This document shows, piece by piece, positions 33,525 through 41,129 of a stretch of 43,226 nucleotides of DNA. The notes under the pieces are model-generated. The model searched no databases and was not told the origin of the DNA. It saw only the letters and a list, made by a program, of their open reading frames with translations. Positions within the stretch are counted from its first letter, which is position 1. Each line of letters opens with the position of its first letter. Made by a program: the position numbers and the translations under genes. The stretch covers positions 1 to 43,226 of the forward strand of contig JAAYDU010000069.1 in assembly GCA_012729095.1 (NCBI GenBank). The letters are read 5' to 3'. This DNA comes from Methanobacteriota archaeon. Its GTDB lineage: Archaea; Thermoplasmatota; Thermoplasmata; Methanomassiliicoccales; UBA472.

Positions 33525-33583
33525 CCATATTTCTCGGAGCAAAGGTTATTAGAGTCCATTAGATTGTCAATGAAGGTTCGAAG

Positions 33584-34927
33584 ATGGTATTGGAAGGATT
33601 GGGCCAATCATTGAGGGACGTCCTGAAGAAGGTCGCCAACTCCAGCAACGTGGACGAGAAGCTCATCAAGGAGGTGTCCAAGGACATTCAGAGGGCCCTC
33701 CTGCAGGCCGACGTCAACGTCAAGATGGTCCTGGAGATCACCAAGGAGGTCGAGCGCAGGGCGCTCACCGAGAGACCCCCCGCCGGAAAGTCCGGAAGGG
33801 AGCATGTCATCAAGATCATCCACGATGAACTGGTCAAGATCCTTGGCGAGCAGCGTGCCTTGCCGATAGGGAAGCAGGTCATTATGATGGTCGGCCTGTA
33901 CGGACAGGGCAAAACCACCAGCTCCGGGAAGCTTGGACGGTACTTCCATAAGAAAGGGCTCAAGGTGGGGCTGATAGCCGCTGACGTTCACCGTCCCGCC
34001 GCGTACGACCAGCTGAAGCAGATAGGCGACAAGGTGGGCGTGCAGGTCTACGGTTCTCCGGGTGAAAGCTCGGCCGTGAGGATAGTGGAGGACGGGCTGA
34101 GGGAGTTCAGCAACTTGGACGTTATCATCATCGATACCTCCGGAAGGCACGCCCTGGAAGGGGACCTGATAGAGGAGATCAAGCAGGTGTCCAAGGTGGC
34201 CAAGCCCACGGAGAGGATACTAGTGCTGGACGCCAGCGTGGGGCAACAGGCCGGCCCGCAGGCCCAGGCCTTTCACGACGCCGTCGGCGTGACCTCCGTG
34301 ATCCTGACGAAAATGGATGGAACGGCCAAGGGCGGGGGGGCGCTGTCCGCCGTCTCCCGCACCAAGGCGGCCATCGTATTCATAGGGGTCGGGGAGCACC
34401 TGGAGGACCTGGACCCGTTCATTCCCACCCGTTTCATATCCCGCTTGCTGGGTATGGGAGACCTGCAGTCGTTGATGGAGACGGCCAAGGAGAGCATCAC
34501 CGAAGAGCAGGCCATGGAGACCACCCGGAAGATCATGTCCGGCAAGTTCTCACTCAAGGAGATGTACGAGCAGATGGAGATGCTCACCAGCATGGGACCT
34601 CTGAAGAAGCTCATGGGCATGCTTCCGGGCATGGGCGGCGGGCTGCAGGACAAGGTCAACGTCGAGGAGACGCAGGAACGCCTGCGCCGCTACCGCATCA
34701 TCATGGACTCCATGACCGAGGAGGAGATGGAGAACCCCAAGCTCATCAAGTCCTCCAGGGTCATACGCATAGCGCGCGGCTCCGGAATGGACGTCAAGCA
34801 TGTCAGGGAGCTGCTGCAGCAGTACAACAACTCCAAGAAGGCCGTGCGCGGCATGATGGGCAACCGCAAGCTGCGCAAGCAGATGATGAAGCAGATGCAG
34901 GGCGGTGGCCTGGAGGGGCTGCAATGA
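33584..34927 (+). CDS. srp54: Signal recognition particle protein SRP54
   Basis: SRP54 binds signal peptides and SRP RNA and delivers ribosomes to the membrane. The 447-residue protein has the N domain (1-90), the G domain with G1 GLYGQGKTT (104-112), DTSGRH, TKMDGTAKGG and GVGE, and a Met-rich M domain after about 295 (KLMGMLPGMGGG, RKQMMKQMQGG). G1 has Gln where most homologues have Ser, and G3 reads DTSGR rather than DTAGR; both are mild changes. The ATG may be leaderless. The stop overlaps the trmY start (ATGA, 34924-34927). Confidence 0.97.
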   Translation: MVLEGLGQSLRDVLKKVANSSNVDEKLIKEVSKDIQRALLQADVNVKMVLEITKEVERRALTERPPAGKSGREHVIKIIHDELVKILGEQRALPIGKQVIMMVGLYGQGKTTSSGKLGRYFHKKGLKVGLIAADVHRPAAYDQLKQIGDKVGVQVYGSPGESSAVRIVEDGLREFSNLDVIIIDTSGRHALEGDLIEEIKQVSKVAKPTERILVLDASVGQQAGPQAQAFHDAVGVTSVILTKMDGTAKGGGALSAVSRTKAAIVFIGVGEHLEDLDPFIPTRFISRLLGMGDLQSLMETAKESITEEQAMETTRKIMSGKFSLKEMYEQMEMLTSMGPLKKLMGMLPGMGGGLQDKVNVEETQERLRRYRIIMDSMTEEEMENPKLIKSSRVIRIARGSGMDVKHVRELLQQYNNSKKAVRGMMGNRKLRKQMMKQMQGGGLEGLQ

Positions 34928-35511
34928 GGCGCTATATAGTGATAGGGCACAAGGCCGCCACCGCCGCGATATTCAAGCTGGACGACCTGGCTGGCGGAGC
35001 CGGACGATTGGACGTTCTGCTGAGATGCATCAATTCCGCCTTCTTCCTCAGCCACGATATACGCAAGGATGTGGAGGTGATACTCGTGCTGCAGGGGCCG
35101 CCGGCCCCGGCGCGCACCATACGATTGGTTGGAAGCGAGCTGCGCTATCTGAACCCGGACGAGAGGAGCACCGGGGCGCTCATACGCAACGCCCTGATGA
35201 AGGACCCCCGGTCCGAGGAACGCAGCACCCCCGGGATATACGTAAGCTCGAGGACGTTCCCTGACGTTCTGGGCCTGCTCGGCGAGGGGACGGAGGTCGT
35301 CTACCTCAAGGAGGACGGGTCGGACATAAGGGAGACGGAGCTCCCGGAGGACGTGACGTTCGTCCTGAGCGACCATATGGACCTGACACCGGACGAGGAG
35401 GGTCTGCTTCTTCAGTACCAGCCGAAGGTGGTGAACCTGGGTCCGATATCCTATCACGCCGACCACTGCATCACCATAGTGAACAACGAGTTGGACCGCC
35501 GCTCCCATTGA
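34924..35511 (+). CDS. trmY: tRNA (pseudouridine(54)-N1)-methyltransferase TrmY
   Basis: TrmY methylates pseudouridine 54 in the T-loop of archaeal tRNAs, using SAM. The 195-residue length and motifs fit: RRYIVIGHKA at the start, LDVLLRCINSAFFLSHDIR, a VEVILVLQGPP strand, FVLSDHMDLTPDEE and the knotted SPOUT C terminus with NLGPISYHADHCITIVNN. Its start overlaps srp54, so the two are translated together. Confidence 0.94.
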   Translation: MRRYIVIGHKAATAAIFKLDDLAGGAGRLDVLLRCINSAFFLSHDIRKDVEVILVLQGPPAPARTIRLVGSELRYLNPDERSTGALIRNALMKDPRSEERSTPGIYVSSRTFPDVLGLLGEGTEVVYLKEDGSDIRETELPEDVTFVLSDHMDLTPDEEGLLLQYQPKVVNLGPISYHADHCITIVNNELDRRSH

Positions 35512-35542
35512 GCCAAGGTTTATATTTCCCATAAAAGGTCGG

Positions 35543-35743
35543 ATGTCCATGAACCAAAAGATCGCCCAGCATCGACATTGCAGGTCCTGTGGAAAGGCCT
35601 TCGTGGGCGACGGCAGGTATTGCTCGGAGGAATGCGAGAAGGGCAACGAAGAGACCCTGCGCAAGAAGAAGCGCCAGCTCCTCTTGCTTTACGTGGTAAG
35701 CGTCCTCATAATGATCGGCGCGCTAGTGGTCTCGGTGATGTGA
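35543..35743 (+). CDS. Zn-ribbon membrane protein (DUF2116-like)
   Basis: The 66-residue protein has an N-terminal treble-clef or ribbon, HCRSCGKAF and RYCSEECE, a short basic linker, and one C-terminal membrane segment (about 47-65). This layout matches a small archaeal family often annotated as DUF2116. A TATATT box (35519-35526) is about 21 bp before ATG 35543 and 27 bp before ATG 35549, so the second ATG (MNQKIAQ) may be the real leaderless start. Its stop overlaps the next start (TGATG). Confidence 0.8.
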   Translation: MSMNQKIAQHRHCRSCGKAFVGDGRYCSEECEKGNEETLRKKKRQLLLLYVVSVLIMIGALVVSVM

Positions 35744-36702
35744 TGAAGGTAGGCGTCGGCGGTACGTTCAATGTGCTGCACCGCGGCCATCGCCGACTTC
35801 TCGATGTCGCCTTGGGGAACGGCGATCGCCTGGCGGTCGGGCTGATGAGCGACGATTACTGCCGGCGGAACAAGACGGCCGTGCTTCCCTACGCGGAAAG
35901 GGAGAGGGCGCTGAGCGAGTTCCTGAAGGGGAGAGGGGCAAGGTTCACGGTGGTCCCCCTGGACGAAAGGGAGGGGACCGCCCCCGCTGATGAGGAGCTC
36001 GATGTGCTGGTGGTGTCGCAGGAGACCCATGTGCTCGGCCCCCGTATCAACGACATGAGGTTGTGTAACGATCTAGCACCGGTGCGCATCGTGATCGTCC
36101 CCTACGTTCTGGCGGAGGACTTCCGGCCTATAAGCTCCTCCCGGATACTAGCCGGGGAGTTAGACGAGGAAGGGCGCCTTCTCCGTCCTTTGAGGGTCAA
36201 CGTGGGTTCCACCAACCCGGTCAAGGTGTCGGCGGTGCGGGACGTGCTGCAGCGGTTCTTCCCTCGGATGACCGTCAATGCCGTTAACGTCCAACGCGCC
36301 GTAGGCGAGCAGCCTTGGGGAAAGGAGGCCGAACTGGGAGCGGAGGCGAGGGCCAGGGAGTGCCTGGCCGACGGGGACCTGGGAGTGGGCATAGAGGCAG
36401 GGGTGGTGGAAAGGGAGGACGGTCTCTACGACGTTCAGCACTGCGCGATCGTGGACGCCATGGGCTGGACCAGCAGGGGGCATGGCATGGGGTTCCGCTA
36501 CCCGCCGGCCTTGGCGGGCATGGTACGCCAGGGAATGGCGGTGGGGGACGCCTGCGCGCAGCTGTTCGAAGAAGGGGACCAGGGATCGGGAAAGGGGGCC
36601 ATCGGCATACTCACCAATGGCGTCCTGGACAGGAAAGGGCTGACGGAACAGGCCGTGTTGGCAGCAATGGTCCCTCGAGTGAAGAAGGAACTGTATCTCT
36701 AG
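35743..36702 (+). CDS. Phosphopantetheine adenylyltransferase-XTP/ITP phosphatase fusion
   Basis: This 319-residue protein joins two enzymes. Residues 1-148 are archaeal PPAT: GGTFNVLHRGH with the nucleotidyltransferase HxGH at 13-16, and ISSSRI near 130; it makes dephospho-CoA. Residues 151-319 match the YjjX/DUF84 inosine/xanthosine triphosphatase: NVGSTNPVKVSAV, GVEIAG-like VGIEAG, and GKGAIGILTNG, which clears damaged purine nucleotides. I recall the same fusion in Thermoplasma. Start ATG overlaps the Zn-ribbon stop. The stop TAG shares CTAG (36699-36702) with the convergent gene. Confidence 0.9.
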   Translation: MKVGVGGTFNVLHRGHRRLLDVALGNGDRLAVGLMSDDYCRRNKTAVLPYAERERALSEFLKGRGARFTVVPLDEREGTAPADEELDVLVVSQETHVLGPRINDMRLCNDLAPVRIVIVPYVLAEDFRPISSSRILAGELDEEGRLLRPLRVNVGSTNPVKVSAVRDVLQRFFPRMTVNAVNVQRAVGEQPWGKEAELGAEARARECLADGDLGVGIEAGVVEREDGLYDVQHCAIVDAMGWTSRGHGMGFRYPPALAGMVRQGMAVGDACAQLFEEGDQGSGKGAIGILTNGVLDRKGLTEQAVLAAMVPRVKKELYL

Positions 36703-36935
36703 ATGACCGCCTTGTCCCTTTCCTTGCGCACGTAGGCCATGTAATCCTCCATGGTGGCGCAGTTCTCAGGACCGACGCAACCGAAGCGGTTGTACTTGGT
36801 GCAGTAATCCCCCCCGATGCAGTAAGGACAGGAGGCCTCGCGGTCCTCCATCTTGCACTTGTCCTTGATGCAGGCAAAGCCGTAATAAAGGCCGTAGCAT
36901 TTCCCATCCGGCCCAAGCCGGGGACACTCGCTCAT
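36699..36935 (-). CDS. Small cysteine-rich protein
   Basis: The 78-residue protein has about ten cysteines, in patterns such as FACIKDKCKMED, SCPYC, YC and FGCVGPENC, and ends with a charged helix. It probably binds iron-sulfur clusters or zinc. I know no named family. GGAGGGA stands just upstream of ATG 36935. Its start overlaps the stop of the upstream Cys-rich gene by 4 bp, and its stop shares CTAG with the PPAT-XTPase gene. Two of its motifs repeat one seen in the neighbour. Confidence 0.7.
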   Translation of the reverse strand: MSECPRLGPDGKCYGLYYGFACIKDKCKMEDREASCPYCIGGDYCTKYNRFGCVGPENCATMEDYMAYVRKERDKAVI

Positions 36936-37111
36936 TCCCTCCACTCCCCCGGGTATGCCTTGTCGTGATGGCGGTACCATCCCTGACGATCTAACAACGA
37001 CGAAGCCTTGCGGTCCTTGACCGGGCATTCCTGGTCCCCGATGCACCTCAGGCCGGGCACCTTGCCATGGGCGCAAAAGCTATCCCTGTACAGATAATCG
37101 CACATCGACAT
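36932..37111 (-). CDS. Small cysteine-containing protein, partner of next gene
   Basis: The 59-residue protein contains CDYLYRDSFC and LRCIGDQECPVKDRKA, the second resembling FACIKDKCKMEDREA in the coupled downstream protein. This suggests one duplicated metal-binding unit. ATG 37111 follows an AGGATGGG stretch; another ATG seven codons upstream is in frame. The C terminus is basic and His-rich without cysteines. Function unknown. Confidence 0.6.
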   Translation of the reverse strand: MSMCDYLYRDSFCAHGKVPGLRCIGDQECPVKDRKASSLLDRQGWYRHHDKAYPGEWRE

Positions 37112-37203
37112 CCCATCCTGCTCTGACAGCAAGGATATATTGATTCAAGGGCGTTAAATAATTTGCCCGGAATTTATCAGCACGTGGAGTCGGGGTTGCT
37201 CTC

Positions 37204-37558
37204 CTAGATCCCGAACCTGCCGCCCTCCGTGTCAAGGCAGGCCGCCATAAGGCCGAGATCACCCACCTCGGTCCAGGACGGTACGACCTTGCCGCCGAGC
37301 TCGGTGATCCCCTACAGTGCCTCCCCGACCGATGCTGCACCGATATAGTTGGTGATGCCGGCGTCCCATTCGCTCTTCTTGCCCATCCCCCGCCCGGGAA
37401 CGTGTTGCCATCCCTGTCGGATGTATTGATCCCGAAATACCCGAACGGACCGGGTGCGCGCCAGAACTTCCGGTCGAAAAGCCTTCCGTGGAAGGAGGCC
37501 GCCATTTTCAGGCCTCGGCTGGAAGGTCAAGATGGACTGTTGCGACCAGAACTTTCAC
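37204..37558 (-). pseudogene. Decayed VOC/glyoxalase family gene
   Basis: Read across three frames, the minus strand gives a recognisable VOC protein: VATVHLDLPAEA, then AASFHGRLFDRKF and GPFGYFGINT, then WDAGITNYIGAASVGEAL, then GITELGGKVVPSWTEVGD and MAACLDTEGGRFGI. The parts are joined by a frameshift near 37510, a second at a run of five C (37387-37391), and an in-frame TAG at 37312-37314. The order and spacing match intact small glyoxalase/bleomycin-resistance proteins of about 115 residues. It is therefore a recent pseudogene. No intact copy lies in the window. The surrounding 37112-37691 has no other gene. Confidence 0.8.
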
Positions 37559-37691
37559 CTTGCAAATATCTGCATGCAGTGGTTCATTGACCTATGCCGG
37601 GTATGGTCGAACATGAACGGAAGCTGCCGCTCCCACGACCGAACCTTCCATCTCGAAAACGGATAAATAATCGCCTTCAGCTCAAGAGCGC

Positions 37692-38756
37692 ATGGCCGAT
37701 GATAAGGAGCTTCGCGAGGCGGCGAGGATTGCGCTGACCGATTGCCTTGCTGTCAAGGAAGGGGAGCGGGTGCTGATGATCACCAATCTGGGAGGTGACG
37801 TGTTCGATATATGCCAGGAGCTGTTCCGGCAGGCCATTGAGCTCAAGGCCGTCCCGGCCATGGTCGTCCAGCAGGACAAGGACAACTTCACCATGGCCGA
37901 CCCGGCGGTGCTTGACGCCATAAGAGGGGAGCCGGACGTCATCATCGCCATATGCAGGGGGCGCATCGGCAAGGACCCCTACGGCATGCGCATCGGTTAT
38001 GTCGGCAGGGACGGCGAGAAGTACTCGCACATATTCGACAAGGTGCTGGACGGAGACAGGCGTTGCCGTTCCTTCTGGTCGCCCAACTGTACCAGGGAGA
38101 TATTCGAGAGAGGGGTCCCCATCGATTACGTAAAGTTGAGAAGGAACGCCGCCTCCCTGAAGGAGAGGATGGACAGGGGAAGGAGCGTGCGGGTGACCTC
38201 CCCGGCGGGAACGGACCTGCGTTTCGGCATCGATGGGCGAAGGGGGCATTATGACGATGGGGACTTCACCCTGCCGGGTAAGGGAGGGAACCTGCCCACG
38301 GGCGAGGTATACGTCTCGCCATCCAATGGGACCGCGCAGGGGGTGATCGTCTTCGACGGGACCGTGGACCTGGACACCTACGCCGAGATGCCTGACGTTC
38401 CGGTCCGGGTGATGTTCGAGGAGGGTTTCGCGACCGGGATATCGGGAGGGGAGACGGCGCGCAAACTGGATGCCCTGCTGAAGCGTTCCGAGGCCATGGC
38501 AAGGGACCGGGGCATGAAGGAAGAGGAAAGGAACACGCGTCACCTGGGAGAGCTGGGGATCGGCCTCAACCCCAGGGCCATCATGTCATGCAACACCCTG
38601 GAGGACGAGAAGGTCGGGGGCACCGTGCACTTCGCCATCGGGATGAACCTGGAGAACGACGCCAAAGCCCTGGTGCACCTGGACTGCCTTGTGCTGGACC
38701 CGGACGTTTACGTTGACGACGAGCTTGTCATGGAACACGGGAAGCTGCTGGTCTGA
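37692..38756 (+). CDS. M29 family aminopeptidase
   Basis: The 354-residue protein matches the thermophilic aminopeptidase (AmpS/PepS) family, two-metal enzymes that remove N-terminal residues. The C-terminal ligands are present: E205 in PTGEVYVSP, E287 in HLGELGIG, H313 in GTVHFAIG, and H329/D331 in VHLDCLV. The N-terminal part is shorter than in bacterial members (about 410 residues) but keeps EGERVLMITN. It stands alone, with a possible TATA element near 37660-37672. Confidence 0.85.
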   Translation: MADDKELREAARIALTDCLAVKEGERVLMITNLGGDVFDICQELFRQAIELKAVPAMVVQQDKDNFTMADPAVLDAIRGEPDVIIAICRGRIGKDPYGMRIGYVGRDGEKYSHIFDKVLDGDRRCRSFWSPNCTREIFERGVPIDYVKLRRNAASLKERMDRGRSVRVTSPAGTDLRFGIDGRRGHYDDGDFTLPGKGGNLPTGEVYVSPSNGTAQGVIVFDGTVDLDTYAEMPDVPVRVMFEEGFATGISGGETARKLDALLKRSEAMARDRGMKEEERNTRHLGELGIGLNPRAIMSCNTLEDEKVGGTVHFAIGMNLENDAKALVHLDCLVLDPDVYVDDELVMEHGKLLV

Positions 38757-38824
38757 ACGGGCCACGATAACGGGAGCAGCGAGTCTAGGACCTGAAGAGC
38801 TGCGGTCGGGAGGGGTGACGTGAC

Positions 38825-38995
38825 ATGCCCTTGGGATACCGGGATCTCGATCGGGGGATAGGGGTGATCTTCGTGGACAAGGGCATCGGCGACCTGGCGC
38901 CAATTATCGCCGGCGCGACGGGAGCTGCGGGAAACGCGTGGGGCGGCGAGCTTTCCGTCCTGGGCGGGCAGCAGGACCAGGCCCGAAGGGGCTAG
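38825..38995 (+). CDS. Candidate small protein (56 aa)
   Basis: A short frame begins at ATG 38825, 5 bp after a good ribosome site (GGAGGGGTGA), and ends in TAG at 38993. Codon choice is GC-rich at third positions like neighbouring genes. The protein is Gly/Ala-rich with IGVIFVDKGIGDLAPIIAG in the first half. I know no family for it; it could be a real small protein or the remnant of a larger gene. Confidence 0.4.
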   Translation: MPLGYRDLDRGIGVIFVDKGIGDLAPIIAGATGAAGNAWGGELSVLGGQQDQARRG

Positions 38996-39089
38996 CATGC
39001 GGGTAGCTTCGGCCGAGTGACCGGCCTACTCCTTTTTCACCTGTTCGATTAGCTTTAAACCATCACCTGCGCATCGTTACTGGATAAAC

Positions 39090-39236
39090 ATGAGCGACAT
39101 GAAGAAGAAAAAGAAGGGAGCGGGCGAGCCCCCGGCGAACAACAATAGGTCGGACCACAAGAACTCGAAACCATCCGCGGTCGTGAGCGATACGGGAGTT
39201 CATGACAGCAAGAAGGGTTCGAAAGGCAGGAAGTGA
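39090..39236 (+). CDS. Candidate small lysine-rich protein (48 aa)
   Basis: ATG 39090 stands about 30 bp after a GCTTTAAACC element, so the message could be leaderless. The product is very basic and polar: it opens MSDMKKKKKGAG and ends DSKKGSKGRK, with Asn, Ser and Pro between and no hydrophobic core. Such short Lys-rich, probably disordered proteins occur beside RNA genes or bind nucleic acids, but that is a guess. It lies 84 bp before tRNA-Ser on the other strand. Confidence 0.5.
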   Translation: MSDMKKKKKGAGEPPANNNRSDHKNSKPSAVVSDTGVHDSKKGSKGRK

Positions 39237-39320
39237 TCGAGAACGATGGTCCGGCGAGCACGCCCGCTTTGCTGCCACATCGCCGGAACAGCTCTTTTTT
39301 TGCATATTGAGAAAGGGAAG

Positions 39321-39406
39321 CGCCGAGGGGGAGATTCGAACTCCCGAGGTACAGGTACCACCGGTTTTCAAGACCGGCGCCGTTGTCCGGGCTTGGCTAC
39401 CTCGGC
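39321..39406 (-). tRNA. tRNA-Ser (anticodon TGA)
   Basis: The minus strand gives a class II tRNA with a long variable arm. The acceptor stem is GCCGAGG/CCTCGGC with G73, the anticodon stem CCGGT/ACCGG closes loop CTTGAAA, and the anticodon is TGA (codon TCA). The T-arm contains GTTCGAATC. CCA is not encoded. The 5' end lies only 4 bp after the pheT stop on the same strand, so it may be cut from the pheT transcript or use a promoter inside pheT. Confidence 0.95.
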
Positions 39407-39410
39407 TTGT

Positions 39411-41066
39411 CTAAACGATTTTTTCACCGCGTCCGGACGTCAGGTCCTGCAGGTCCAGTTCGAAGGCGATTATGGGATGGCCTAGCTCGTAGGCGGTTAT
39501 CACCTGCGGGTGCAGCTCTCCGAAATGCCCTACCGTGCGGCCGTTCACCTTGATCACAGCGCATCGCCCGGGGATGAACATTTCCATATCGCCGGGGAGT
39601 AGGGAGCATTGCACACCCAGCTCTTTCATTACCCCCTCGGCCAGCGACTTCATCTCGGTGAAACCGGCCTTGGAGTGTATGGACATCGCCGCCAGGTGCC
39701 TTCTCCTTTTAGCCTCTATGACCACGTCGCCCACCTCGAATACGCGCTGGGGCAGGTCCCGGTGCTTGCTGCGTCGCAATACGGTGAGCAACGACGGTAT
39801 CAGATGTACCCGGAGACAGTTGTGGTCCTCGCTGACCGGGTTCAGCACCTCCACCGCCTGGACCTCTGGATAGGGGACCTTGGAGAACTGCTCCTCCATG
39901 GACGACAACGTCAGGGTGGTTACCTCCCAATGGCCGTAACCGACCATCATCTGGCGCACCAGATCGGCCACCCTCTCAATGCGCCTCTCGCCTCCCGTGG
40001 TCCGGAACACCGGCTTGGAATCGCCAAAGTTCTCGTAGCCGTAGCCGATGGCCACGTCCTCCACGACGTCCGCCACGTGGATGAGGTCCATACGCACCGG
40101 GGAGGAGGAGACCTTGACCTTGTGGCCCTTGGGCTCGGCGGAATAGCCCATTCGTGTCAGGCATTGGCACATGGACAGCGGTTCAAGGTCCAGGCCCAGG
40201 ATTGCGTTGGTCCTCTCAACGTCCAGGAGCCACTGCTTCGATCGGAGATTGGGGGTCATCCCCTTCTCCTCGCCGCGCAATGTGATCGTCTCAATGACCC
40301 CGCCCCTTTCAGCTATGGAGGTGCAGACGATGTTCAGAACGCCGCTGATGGTGTTGTGATCGGTACCCGTGACGTCTATGAACAGGTTCCTGGTCTGCTC
40401 CGTGACCGTGGTCAGCCTGCCGTTGATTATCGGCGGGAATGAAAGCACCTCGTTCCTGGAATCGAGTATGACCGGGTACAGCTCCTTGCCATCCAGCAGC
40501 TGCCTGTAGTCCCTTCCCTTCTCGTGCCTCTCCAGAACCTCGTCGAGGTTCATCGCCTCCTCCTTGGCCAGAGGCACGAAGGAAATGGATCCGGGAGGCA
40601 CCGCCTTGTACACGAAGGGCGGACGTACCTTGTCCAGGTCGTGAACGCCTATGGCCACCTTGGCCCTCTTGCGGCCCACGGTGAGGTGCAGCTTCTCTTG
40701 CAGCTCCATGAGGGAGCGTATGCTCTTATCATCGAGGGTGACCCCCCTGATGACGGCTCCCACAACGTAGGGACGTACGCTCCTGACGGAGGGTTCCACC
40801 TTCATGACTATGTCGGAAGCGGACATGTCATAGGTGCGAAGCCCCAGATCTATGTCGAAGAAGGCGCGCAAAGCCCTTGCCAGCCCCTCCACGGAATACA
40901 GGTCCGGACGATTGGGGAAGAACTCGATGGAAGCCTCCTTGGTCACCGGGTCGAAATCATGGAAGTCAGCGCCGATCATGGGAATGCGATCCAGGACCTC
41001 GCGGTCCTCCATCCCGGTCCCCATCAGGGACTTCAAATCCTCGAGATTGAAGTTGATGACTGGCAT
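39411..41066 (-). CDS. pheT: Phenylalanine-tRNA ligase beta subunit
   Basis: The 551-residue protein is the archaeal/eukaryal-type beta subunit, which binds tRNA-Phe and edits misacylated Tyr. Landmarks are the N-terminal [16 protein letters not shown], the [19 protein letters not shown] block, the B3/B4 editing region with [15 protein letters not shown] and [11 protein letters not shown], and the C-terminal EVGDVV and [11 protein letters not shown]. Length is normal for archaea and lacks the bacterial extra domains. pheS is not in the window. The stop is TAG, 4 bp before the tRNA-Ser gene; HMG-CoA reductase lies 63 bp upstream on the same strand. Confidence 0.95.
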   Translation of the reverse strand: MPVINFNLEDLKSLMGTGMEDREVLDRIPMIGADFHDFDPVTKEASIEFFPNRPDLYSVEGLARALRAFFDIDLGLRTYDMSASDIVMKVEPSVRSVRPYVVGAVIRGVTLDDKSIRSLMELQEKLHLTVGRKRAKVAIGVHDLDKVRPPFVYKAVPPGSISFVPLAKEEAMNLDEVLERHEKGRDYRQLLDGKELYPVILDSRNEVLSFPPIINGRLTTVTEQTRNLFIDVTGTDHNTISGVLNIVCTSIAERGGVIETITLRGEEKGMTPNLRSKQWLLDVERTNAILGLDLEPLSMCQCLTRMGYSAEPKGHKVKVSSSPVRMDLIHVADVVEDVAIGYGYENFGDSKPVFRTTGGERRIERVADLVRQMMVGYGHWEVTTLTLSSMEEQFSKVPYPEVQAVEVLNPVSEDHNCLRVHLIPSLLTVLRRSKHRDLPQRVFEVGDVVIEAKRRRHLAAMSIHSKAGFTEMKSLAEGVMKELGVQCSLLPGDMEMFIPGRCAVIKVNGRTVGHFGELHPQVITAYELGHPIIAFELDLQDLTSGRGEKIV

Positions 41067-41129
41067 TGCGTCCGCACCATAGGGTAGAAGGTATATGAGG
41101 GTTTTTAATCCGGGGAAGGTCTGGTGAAC

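Noticed and set aside
37312-37314. In-frame TAG in the VOC gene as a possible pyrrolysine codon
   Set aside because: The gene also has two frameshifts, and TAG ends several intact genes in the window (E1-beta, E2, lplA, PPAT-XTPase, pheT). Plain decay is simpler.
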